From Mailhella massiliensis (GTDB lineage Bacteria; Desulfobacterota; Desulfovibrionia; Desulfovibrionales; Desulfovibrionaceae), in the NCBI RefSeq assembly GCF_900155525.1, contig NZ_LT706943.1, positions 1-64,000 of the forward strand: 64,000 nt of DNA. The letters run 5' to 3'. The notes beneath the pieces were generated by a model, which was not told the DNA's origin, did no database searches, and saw only the letters and a list, made by a program, of their open reading frames with translations. Of this stretch, positions 27,989-34,887 are shown one piece after another. The first letter of the stretch is position 1. Every line of letters begins with the position of its first letter. The translations under genes were made by a program, and so were the position numbers.

Positions 27989-28115
27989 GATCGGCCTCCC
28001 ACTGAGCCATACGGCGTTCCAGCCTTTTCTGTTCTGCGGCCAGGAAGGCCGTGTAAAGCCCCAGTCCTATCCAGAGCGCGGCGTTGGCCGCCATGAGCCA
28101 GGTAACAGCAGTCAT
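27981..28115 (-). CDS. ccmD: CcmD-like small heme exporter protein
   Basis: A 44-aa protein: MTAVTWLMAANAALWIGL..., then a basic, amphipathic tail (AAEQKRLERRMAQWEADHD). A single membrane helix followed by a charged tail is the CcmD pattern, and the gene lies between ccmC and the TPR gene as in ccm operons. Its end overlaps the TPR gene start by 8 bases. In other systems CcmD promotes release of holo-CcmE from the CcmABC complex. Confidence 0.75.
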   Translation of the reverse strand: MTAVTWLMAANAALWIGLGLYTAFLAAEQKRLERRMAQWEADHD

Positions 28116-28143
28116 AGGATATCTCCCGCCTTCCGGCGCGGTA

Positions 28144-28842
28144 TCAGTGTTGTTCGTTTTCCGATTCTTCCATCATACGTTCGAAGAAGAGTTCATCCAG
28201 CCTGCGGGAAAGGAGCCGCTGCCTGTAGCGCAGAAGGAGCATGGCGAGCCAGATGAAGAAAAAGCTCATGACGCAGGCCGCCACGGTGACGGCCATTTCC
28301 GGTTCCAGTCCGCCGCCCTGCGAGGCGAAGACGGAAGGGTGGATGGAACGCCACAGCCTTGCCGAGAAGAAGACCAGCGGAACATCGAGAAAGCCCGCAA
28401 TGGACACCACGGCGCAGAGGGAGGCGCGGCGTCCTTCCGGCATGGGCATGGAGCGCAGCGCCATGCAGCCGGCGTAGATGAACCACAGGATGAGCGCCGT
28501 GGTCAGGCGGGGGTCCCACGTCCACCACACCCCCCAGGAATGCCGTCCCCAGATGGAACCGGTCACCAGCGTGAGGGTGCAGAAGAGCATACCGATTTCC
28601 ACGGCGGAGGCGGAAAGCAGATCGTATTTCACCTTGCCGCTTTTAAGGTAGGCAATGCCCGCAATGCAGGAAACGCCGAAGCTGATGAGTCCCCACCAGG
28701 CCAGGGGCAGGTGGATGTAGAAGATTTTCTGAACAAGTCCCATGACCTGTTCTTCCGGGGCGTACACATAGATGAGCCACTGGCAGAAGGCCAGGGCAAG
28801 GGCGCCGAGAACGGCGAACAACGCGGTGGGGGAACGCTTCAT
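28144..28842 (-). CDS. ccmC: Heme exporter protein CcmC
   Basis: A 232-aa protein with six membrane segments. The heme-handling tryptophan-rich segment HSWGVWWTWDPRLTT (~106-120) is present. His residues flank it on the periplasmic side (FYIHLPLAW), as expected for axial heme ligands. CcmC attaches heme to CcmE. Its start overlaps the ccmB stop by one base. Confidence 0.95.
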   Translation of the reverse strand: MKRSPTALFAVLGALALAFCQWLIYVYAPEEQVMGLVQKIFYIHLPLAWWGLISFGVSCIAGIAYLKSGKVKYDLLSASAVEIGMLFCTLTLVTGSIWGRHSWGVWWTWDPRLTTALILWFIYAGCMALRSMPMPEGRRASLCAVVSIAGFLDVPLVFFSARLWRSIHPSVFASQGGGLEPEMAVTVAACVMSFFFIWLAMLLLRYRQRLLSRRLDELFFERMMEESENEQH

Positions 28843-29522
28843 CAGTCATCTCCGCTGTAGACGAAGGGGAAAAGCAGAAGGCCGGCGGCAAGAAACAGCC
28901 CGTCGAAGGCGGCGGCAAGGCCCAGCCATCGGGAGGCGTCTTCCATCATGGGTTCCGGGTCCAGCCCCATGGAGGCGAGGCGTACTCCGGCAAGGAGCAT
29001 GGGCACGAGCAGGGGGAAAAGTACGATGGAAAGCAGAGATTCCCTCCCGGAACGGCCCACGGAAAGCGCGCCGAGCAGGGAACCCGACGCGGCCATGCCC
29101 GCATTGCCGAGGGCTATGCCCGCAAGCGCGGGAAGCCATCCCGGCCCGAGATGCTGGCCGAGAAAGACGAATACGGAGGGAATGAACACGCACTGCGCCG
29201 CGGTGAGCAGCAGAAAACCCGCCATGGCCTTGCCCAGCCATACGGCCTGCACCGGCGCGGGAAGCAGCACCAGGCCGATGCGGGCCTGCGCGGTTTCCTC
29301 CACGGCGTAGAGCATGTTGAAGATGAGCACCTGACAGAAGGCCGAGGCCAGCCAGAACATGGCTGCGGCCGCCTGCGGGCTGAGTCTGTCGCCCGCGTTC
29401 AGGGAAAGGCTGAACAGGAATACGAGCAGAAGCCCCAGAAGCAGGGCCTGAAGAAGACCCGCCCCCCGGGCGAGTATGAGTTTCAGATCCTTCCGGTAGA
29501 CGGCAAGGGCGCATTTCAGCAC
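28842..29522 (-). CDS. ccmB: Heme exporter ABC permease CcmB
   Basis: The GTG at 29522 is chosen (GGAGG 6 bases upstream), giving 226 aa beginning VLKCALAVYRKDLKLILARG, the normal CcmB start; it overlaps the end of ccmA by 7 bases. Six hydrophobic segments follow, with the conserved EETAQARIGLVLLPAPVQAVWLGK. With CcmA it forms the ATP-driven module that releases holo-CcmE. Confidence 0.92.
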   Translation of the reverse strand: MLKCALAVYRKDLKLILARGAGLLQALLLGLLLVFLFSLSLNAGDRLSPQAAAAMFWLASAFCQVLIFNMLYAVEETAQARIGLVLLPAPVQAVWLGKAMAGFLLLTAAQCVFIPSVFVFLGQHLGPGWLPALAGIALGNAGMAASGSLLGALSVGRSGRESLLSIVLFPLLVPMLLAGVRLASMGLDPEPMMEDASRWLGLAAAFDGLFLAAGLLLFPFVYSGDD

Positions 29523-30154
29523 AAGACGCCTCCTTCGCTTTTCGTCAGCGAACGTGCCTCCAGCGTGAGAACGGCGTCGGCATGGGGGGCGTCTTCCGCA
29601 AGGTCGTGGCTTATCCACAGTACGGCGGCCCCGCGGCCGCGCGCTTCAAGCATGAGTTCCATGAGCATTCTCCGGGAGGAAACGTCGAGCCCCGTGGCGG
29701 GTTCGTCCAGCAGAATGAGCATGGGCTCGGCAAGGAGAAGCCGCGCAAGGTTGAGGCGCTGCGCCATGCCCCGGGAAAAGACGCCCGCCCGCTCATGGGC
29801 GTGCCGGGCAAGTCCCACGCGCGCGAGGGCGTTTTTCGCCCTTTCCTCCGCATGGTCCAGTCCTGCGGCGCGCGCCCAGAAAAGCAGGTTCTCCTCGGCG
29901 TCCAGTCCGGGGTAGAGAAAGGTGGCATGGGCCATGTAGCCCAGCCTTTCTTCCGGCACACGGCGCGTTACCGTGCCTGCGTCCGGCCGGGTGAGTCCGG
30001 CCATGATGCGCATGAGCGTGGATTTGCCCGCGCCGTTGGCCCCCGCAAGAAGGGAAAGGGTGCCGGGCATGAGAGACACATTCACACGGCGGAAGAGAAG
30101 CCTCGGCCCGAAGGCCTTGGCCACGTCGGTAAGTTCCAGAAGTGCGCCGTCCAT
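29516..30154 (-). CDS. ccmA: Heme exporter ATP-binding protein CcmA
   Basis: A 212-aa ABC ATPase: Walker A GANGAGKSTLMRI (~37-49), signature FSRGMAQRLNLARLLL (the LSGGQ-like position is degenerate, SRGMAQ), Walker B LILLDEPATGLD, and a switch His in WISHDL. It pairs with CcmB, whose gene overlaps the end of this one. ccmF ends one base before the ATG. Confidence 0.95.
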   Translation of the reverse strand: MDGALLELTDVAKAFGPRLLFRRVNVSLMPGTLSLLAGANGAGKSTLMRIMAGLTRPDAGTVTRRVPEERLGYMAHATFLYPGLDAEENLLFWARAAGLDHAEERAKNALARVGLARHAHERAGVFSRGMAQRLNLARLLLAEPMLILLDEPATGLDVSSRRMLMELMLEARGRGAAVLWISHDLAEDAPHADAVLTLEARSLTKSEGGVLC

Positions 30155-30155
30155 C

Positions 30156-32057
30156 TCAGTCTTCCGCGCTCTGATTTTCCGGACGACGTCTGCGTCCCAG
30201 GGCTATGAAAGGGGCGAGGCTCATGAGCGCGCCACCTATCCACAGCCAGTTCACGAGCGGGTTGGAACTCATGCGGAGCACCGCGCGGCCGCCGTTGATG
30301 CCGAGAAGCGTGACGTAGAATTCGCTTCCCAGAGAGGGATAGGTGGTGGCTTCGGAAAAGGCGGAACTCGGGAACTTGTCGTACAGACGGCGCTGCGGCG
30401 ATATGGTGCCGATGACCTTGCCGTCCGAAGCGAGCTGCAGTTCCGCTTCGATGAATTCGAACGTGGCGTCTCTGCCTTCATAAAGGTTCAGAAGCGTCAC
30501 TTCATACTGCCCGACCCGGGCGACGCCGCCCCTGGCAAGTTCCATTTCCACTTCCTGCTTGTAGGGGCCGGAAAAGGAGATGCCGAGGGCCACGAGGGCC
30601 AGACTTGCATGAACGATGCAGGCCATGAGCGAGGGCCGCCAGGCACGCACGGATTTTTCCATGAACAGCAGACCCATGCTCACCAGCAGGGCCGTGCTCA
30701 GCGAGGCGGACATGAGCGGCAGCGCCTGCGTGACGCCCGCGCGCCAGTAGATGACGAGCGCGCCGCAGAAGGCCGCGGCCACGATGACGAGCCTGCGCCA
30801 GTTGCGCGTGCCGCCCTGCCAGCGTATCCACGGGCAGATGAGAAGCAGCGCGAGAAGCACCGTGAAGAGCGGCAGGCATACGCTGTTGTAGAAGTGCTGG
30901 TCGAGCCCCATGGAACGGTCCGACCAGAGCGTGCTGATGACGGGCCAGAGCGTGGCGAGAAGAATGATGAGGCCGATGGCCATGAGCAGCCACACCGTCA
31001 TGACCACGAAGCCCTCGCGCGTTTCCAGTCCGCCGAGTTCCTTCGCGTTCTCATCCTTCGCCAGAAGGGAGATCACGCTGATGATGAGCAGAAAAGCCAG
31101 CACGAAGAAGAGCAGATAGGGGCCCGTGCCGTTGCCGCCGAAGGCGTGCACGGAATTGACCACCCCGCCGCGCACCAGATAGGTGGCGAAGAAGGCCGAA
31201 ACCGTGGTGAGGCTCATGAGGAAGATGTTCACGCGGTGCAGTTTGCCGCGCCGCGTTTCCATAAGGCAGGTGTGCAGGGCGGCCGTGCCGATGAGCCAGG
31301 GCAGGAGCGAGGCGTTTTCCACGGGGTCCCATGCCCAGTAGCCGCCCCAGCCCAGTTCCATGTAGGCCCACCAGCCGCCGAGTACGATGCCCGCCGTGAG
31401 GAAGAGCCAGCCGGTAAGGGTGAAGGGACGGGCCACCTCTATCCAGTGCATGGGGTCCTTCTGCGTGCTCATGGCCTGCGCCAGAGCGAGGCAGCCGGGA
31501 ATGACGAAGCCGCCGTAGCCCAGAAAGAGCAGCGGCGGGTGAAAGATCATGCCCGGGTTCTGGAGCAGGGGATTCAGGCCGTAGCCGTCCGCCGGAGCGG
31601 GAAGACTGCGCAGGAAGGGATTGCTCCAGGTGGAGAGCAGAAGACCGAAAAAGGCCATGACGGCAAGGAAGAAGACCAGAAACCAGCTTTTCGTTTCGGC
31701 GGAAAGGGAACGGTAGGTGCGCGTGAAGAGAAAGGCCGTGCCGCATACCGAAACCATGAGCGCCCAGAAAAGCAGGGAGCCTTCATGCCCGCCCCAGAAG
31801 GCTGTGCAGCGGTAGAACAGGGAAAGCGCCCTGTCGGTATAGTTCGCCACATAGTCCAGAGAGAAGTCGCTGATCACGAGCGCATACATGAGAATGCCGG
31901 AAGAGACAAGAAGGCAGAGGGAACCGGCGGCCTGCGCGTATTCGAGCCAGCGCAGTTCGGAAGTTTTGCCCTGCCAGAGCTGCGCCGTGCCGACGGCGCC
32001 TCCGGCCAGGGAGAAAAACAGGGTGGCGAGCAGACAGATATAGGCGGCAAGATACAT
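30156..32057 (-). CDS. ccmF: Cytochrome c heme lyase CcmF
   Basis: A 633-aa polytopic membrane protein. The heme-binding tryptophan motif WGGYWAWDPVENASLLPWL lies near 235-253, and conserved His residues are on both sides. CcmF passes heme from CcmE to apocytochrome Cys-X-X-Cys-His sites. TTCAGGAGA precedes the ATG. It is transcribed with ccmE upstream. Confidence 0.95.
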   Translation of the reverse strand: MYLAAYICLLATLFFSLAGGAVGTAQLWQGKTSELRWLEYAQAAGSLCLLVSSGILMYALVISDFSLDYVANYTDRALSLFYRCTAFWGGHEGSLLFWALMVSVCGTAFLFTRTYRSLSAETKSWFLVFFLAVMAFFGLLLSTWSNPFLRSLPAPADGYGLNPLLQNPGMIFHPPLLFLGYGGFVIPGCLALAQAMSTQKDPMHWIEVARPFTLTGWLFLTAGIVLGGWWAYMELGWGGYWAWDPVENASLLPWLIGTAALHTCLMETRRGKLHRVNIFLMSLTTVSAFFATYLVRGGVVNSVHAFGGNGTGPYLLFFVLAFLLIISVISLLAKDENAKELGGLETREGFVVMTVWLLMAIGLIILLATLWPVISTLWSDRSMGLDQHFYNSVCLPLFTVLLALLLICPWIRWQGGTRNWRRLVIVAAAFCGALVIYWRAGVTQALPLMSASLSTALLVSMGLLFMEKSVRAWRPSLMACIVHASLALVALGISFSGPYKQEVEMELARGGVARVGQYEVTLLNLYEGRDATFEFIEAELQLASDGKVIGTISPQRRLYDKFPSSAFSEATTYPSLGSEFYVTLLGINGGRAVLRMSSNPLVNWLWIGGALMSLAPFIALGRRRRPENQSAED

Positions 32058-32132
32058 GGCGTCTCCTGAAAAGCGGGATCGCGGGCTGAAAGGGCCTCAA
32101 AAAAACGCGCGTATGGGGCGCGTTTTTATGGT

Positions 32133-32546
32133 TCAGGCCTTTTCCCTGTTGCTTTTTTCATACTTGGAAGGGCACTTGGTCATGAGCGTTTTGGCCGTGA
32201 AGTCCGCGCCTTCCATGCGGCCCTCCACAATTACTTCCGCGCCCTTGTCGAAGGTGTCGGGCAGAACGCCGCGGTAGTGCACGCGGATACCCTTGTCGGG
32301 ATGTTCCAGATCAAGCAGCGTGAAGCTTGCGCCGAGCCCGTTTTCAGGCTTGACGATGTCTCCCGCCGCCACGCCGAACAGCCTTGCGGACTTCAGCTTT
32401 TCCGAAGGCATGGCCACGGCTTCCGAGACGTTGAGGTGATACATGGTCCCTTCGGAAAGGGCCGACCACAGCATGAAACCCGCCCCTCCGGCGAAAAGGG
32501 CGAACGCGGCAAGGTATATGGAAAGGTTCTTCTTTTTCGTCGACAT
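32133..32546 (-). CDS. ccmE: Cytochrome c maturation heme chaperone CcmE, CXXXY type
   Basis: A 137-aa protein with a TM anchor (IYLAAFALFAGGAGFMLWSAL) and an OB-fold periplasmic domain. AGGAGG sits upstream of ATG 32546. In most CcmE proteins heme binds covalently to His in HXXXY; here the position is K-C-P-S-K-Y, so Cys replaces His (C~124). This variant is described in Desulfovibrio and archaea with natural Ccm systems lacking CcmG/CcmH (Goddard and colleagues). Function in heme relay is therefore expected, with a changed linkage. Confidence 0.92.
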   Translation of the reverse strand: MSTKKKNLSIYLAAFALFAGGAGFMLWSALSEGTMYHLNVSEAVAMPSEKLKSARLFGVAAGDIVKPENGLGASFTLLDLEHPDKGIRVHYRGVLPDTFDKGAEVIVEGRMEGADFTAKTLMTKCPSKYEKSNREKA

Positions 32547-32687
32547 GTCGCCTCCTGGGCTATGAGCATCGTTCAGCCGGCGGCTGTTTTCAGTGACGTG
32601 AGTCACAGGGAAAAACAGGGGCCGGGCCCTGTTGCTTCCTGTCCCGGAAGGACTCTGACAGATTTATTCCCGTCTTGCAAGTAGGAA

Positions 32688-33752
32688 TTATTCCTGTTTA
32701 TCGCTCTGCGTATTTTCCACTCTGGCGGAGGCCGTCGTCCTGGCGCGGCGGCTCCGGGCCACGGCACGCAGATCGGCGGCAAGGTCGCTTTCGTCCACGA
32801 TTTCACGGCCGAGCAGTTCTTCCATTACGTCTTCCAGAGAAATGACGCCCGCAAGGCCGCCGAATTCGTCGAGCACGGCGAAAAGATGCTGACGGCGTTC
32901 CAGAAATTCCGTGAGCACCTTGTCGAGCGTGAGCGATTCGAGCACGAAGTGCACGGGCTGCATGATTTCTCCGAGCCTCATCTCTCCGTCGTCCGCATCG
33001 CGGTGCAGCACCACGTCGCGCCGGAGCACGAGGCCCACGATGTCTTCGTTGTCCTCGGCATAGACGGGGATGCGGCTGAAGTTCCAGAAGGAGGGGATGG
33101 CGTAGGCCTGCTCCACGGTACAGTCTTCCGGCAGGGAAAAGACCACGGTGCGCGGGGTCATCACGTCGTGCACGCGCTTCTGGTCCAGCGCAAGAATGTT
33201 GCGGATGGCGGTTTCCTCATAGCTCTGGATGACGCCTGCCTGCCGCGAGATGCGGGCCATGGCGTTGATGTCGTCTTCCGTGGCTTCGGGGCCGGATTCC
33301 TTGGGCGTGATGAGCTTCGTGATCTGGCCGGAAAGCCAGGTGGCCGGGCGGAGAATGACGGTCATGATAAAGAGCGGGAAGGCCAGAAGGCGGCCCAGTA
33401 TCCCGGGGTAGGAGACGCCCAGCGTTTTGGGAATGATTTCCCCGAAAAGCAGCACGAGCACGGTGAACAGCGCCGCGAAATAGGGCATGTTTTCCGCACC
33501 GAGGGCGCCTGCGGCCAGGGCGCCCGCAAGGGATGCGCCCGCCGTGTTGGCGATGGTGTTCAGGGTGAGGATGGCGGAGATGGGCTGATCCACGTTGGAG
33601 CGCATGTGATAGAGAAGTCTGCCGGCGCGGGAGCCGGATTCCTTCATCTTTTCAAGCGTGGTCCACGGAATGGAATAGAGCATGGCCTCCATGGTGGAAC
33701 AGAGGGCGGAGATGGAAAGTGCCAGAACGACGGTGATGATGAGCGCGGTCAT
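32688..33752 (-). CDS. CNNM/HlyC-type CBS-domain membrane protein
   Basis: The ATG at 33752 gives MTALIITVVLALSISALCSTMEAML, the DUF21/CNNM start, and a 354-aa product. The membrane DUF21 domain (~1-150) with four hydrophobic segments precedes two CBS domains (~180-310, e.g. VMTPRTVVFSLPEDCTVEQA and LEEVMEEL-type end). The usual C-terminal CorC/HlyC domain is missing; the protein ends in a basic tail. Members are linked to Mg or Co efflux, but the role here is not established. No strong ribosome binding site was seen. Confidence 0.8.
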   Translation of the reverse strand: MTALIITVVLALSISALCSTMEAMLYSIPWTTLEKMKESGSRAGRLLYHMRSNVDQPISAILTLNTIANTAGASLAGALAAGALGAENMPYFAALFTVLVLLFGEIIPKTLGVSYPGILGRLLAFPLFIMTVILRPATWLSGQITKLITPKESGPEATEDDINAMARISRQAGVIQSYEETAIRNILALDQKRVHDVMTPRTVVFSLPEDCTVEQAYAIPSFWNFSRIPVYAEDNEDIVGLVLRRDVVLHRDADDGEMRLGEIMQPVHFVLESLTLDKVLTEFLERRQHLFAVLDEFGGLAGVISLEDVMEELLGREIVDESDLAADLRAVARSRRARTTASARVENTQSDKQE

Positions 33753-33894
33753 GATACGGGCCGGGGTTATAAGGTTGACGGAATACGATGGTAGCCGAAG
33801 AATGCCGCTCCGGCAATGGCGGAGACGTTCCCGCAGCAGGGAAATGCGGTCGCTCCGGGGCACAGGCCGGGAGAGTGCCGGATGTCTGCCTTGC

Positions 33895-34290
33895 TCAGGG
33901 CAGAGGCTCCATGGAACAGTTGACGCAAAGCCCCTTTCGGGCCAGGCAGGTGCTGCCCCAGGCGTACATGGCTTCCAGCACGGGGCGTATGGTTCTGCCG
34001 AATTCCGTAAGCGAATATTCCACACGCGGGGGAATGACGGGAAAGATTTCCCTGTGTACGAGCCCGTCCCTTTCCAGTTCGCGGAGCTGCTGGGTGAGCA
34101 TTTTCGGCGTGGCTCCGGGGACGGTGCGGCGCAGTTCGGAAAAGCGCATGGGGCCGGAGATGAGCTTCCATAAAATAAGCGTCTTGTATTTGCCGCCGAT
34201 CATGCCGAGAGTGGCTTCCACGGGGCAGTGCAGTTCTGCGGCGGAGGGAAGGTCGCCGCCGTGTGCACGGCAGCCTTTCGCGTCGTTCAT
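33895..34290 (-). CDS. HxlR-family transcriptional regulator
   Basis: A 131-aa winged-helix protein with the HxlR core: CPVEATLGMIGGKYKTLILWKLI, MRFSELRRTVPGATPKMLTQQLRELERDGLVHRE, VEYSLTEFGRTI. Cysteines occur at the N-terminus (C7, C22) and as LCVNC near the end, which may allow metal or redox sensing. It is divergent from copZ-copA with a 138-base shared region, suggesting it controls that operon. This is inferred from position, not shown. Confidence 0.85.
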   Translation of the reverse strand: MNDAKGCRAHGGDLPSAAELHCPVEATLGMIGGKYKTLILWKLISGPMRFSELRRTVPGATPKMLTQQLRELERDGLVHREIFPVIPPRVEYSLTEFGRTIRPVLEAMYAWGSTCLARKGLCVNCSMEPLP

Positions 34291-34306
34291 AACGGTATCC
34301 TTTCAG

Positions 34307-34328
34307 GTACTATCTATCAAAAAAGTAC
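34307..34328. promoter_or_regulatory. Candidate HxlR operator (inverted repeat)
   Basis: GTACT at 34307-34311 and AGTAC at 34324-34328 form an inverted repeat with a 12-base centre in the hxlR-copZ intergenic region. HxlR-family sites such as those of YodB are built from TACT ... AGTA half-sites. Minus-strand TTGACT (34375-34370) and TATGGA (34352-34347) give a possible hxlR promoter next to it. Confidence 0.5.
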
Positions 34329-34428
34329 ATTCTTGCGAATAGCATATCCATAGCTGTAAAAGAAAGGCAAGTCAACGAAAACGCGGCGGGCCGCGTCTTG
34401 TCCGCCCCGATACGAGGAGAATACAGCC

Positions 34429-34638
34429 ATGAAGAAAGTCATGACCATTGAAGGAATGCGTTGCCCCCACTGCTCGGCCAATGTGGAAAAGGCTCTGAGC
34501 GCCGTTTCCGGCGTTTCCGCCGTGACGGTGGATCTTGCCGCCAAAACCGCCGTCATGGAAGCGGCGGAGAATGTGTCCGACGAAGAACTCAGAAAGGCCG
34601 TGGACGACCTCGGCTTCCAGGTGGTGGACATCCGCTAG
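34429..34638 (+). CDS. copZ: Copper chaperone, heavy-metal-associated domain
   Basis: A 69-aa single HMA domain with the metal site GMRCPHCS (two Cys, ~9-16) and the ferredoxin-like beta-alpha-beta fold, ending GFQVVDIR. AGGAG precedes the ATG. It lies 249 bases before the copper ATPase with a stem-loop between them. Its likely role is delivery of Cu(I) to the ATPase or buffering; other soft metals are possible. Confidence 0.9.
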   Translation: MKKVMTIEGMRCPHCSANVEKALSAVSGVSAVTVDLAAKTAVMEAAENVSDEELRKAVDDLGFQVVDIR

Positions 34639-34660
34639 GATGAGAAATCGTTTTCCGGGC

Positions 34661-34697
34661 CGAGCGTGCCGCCTCCTTTGAGGAAGCGGCACGCTCG
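34661..34697 (+). promoter_or_regulatory. Hairpin between copZ and copA
   Basis: The 12-base perfect stem CGAGCGTGCCGC (34661-34672) pairs with 34686-34697 and has a 13-base loop. No U-run follows. It probably acts as an attenuator or a 3' stabiliser of copZ message, letting copZ exceed copA. Confidence 0.5.
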
Positions 34698-34887
34698 ACC
34701 GGAGCCGTTTCCGGCAGAAAGGGCGGAAGCATGTCTTTCCGCCCCCGGGATGTTTTGTCCCCATGGCCGGATCGGAACATACAGAATACCCATGCTGAGG
34801 GGCCCGTCCGTACCCCGTTCGTGCAACGGGAAGGACGGCGCGGCGGCAAGACCCGCCCGGAAAGGCCCGCAGAAAAAGGCAGGACTT

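Noticed and set aside
34666-34887. N-terminal extension of CopA to 34666
   Set aside because: It would start inside the copZ-copA hairpin; the ATG at 34888 has a ribosome binding site and directly precedes the HMA domain.
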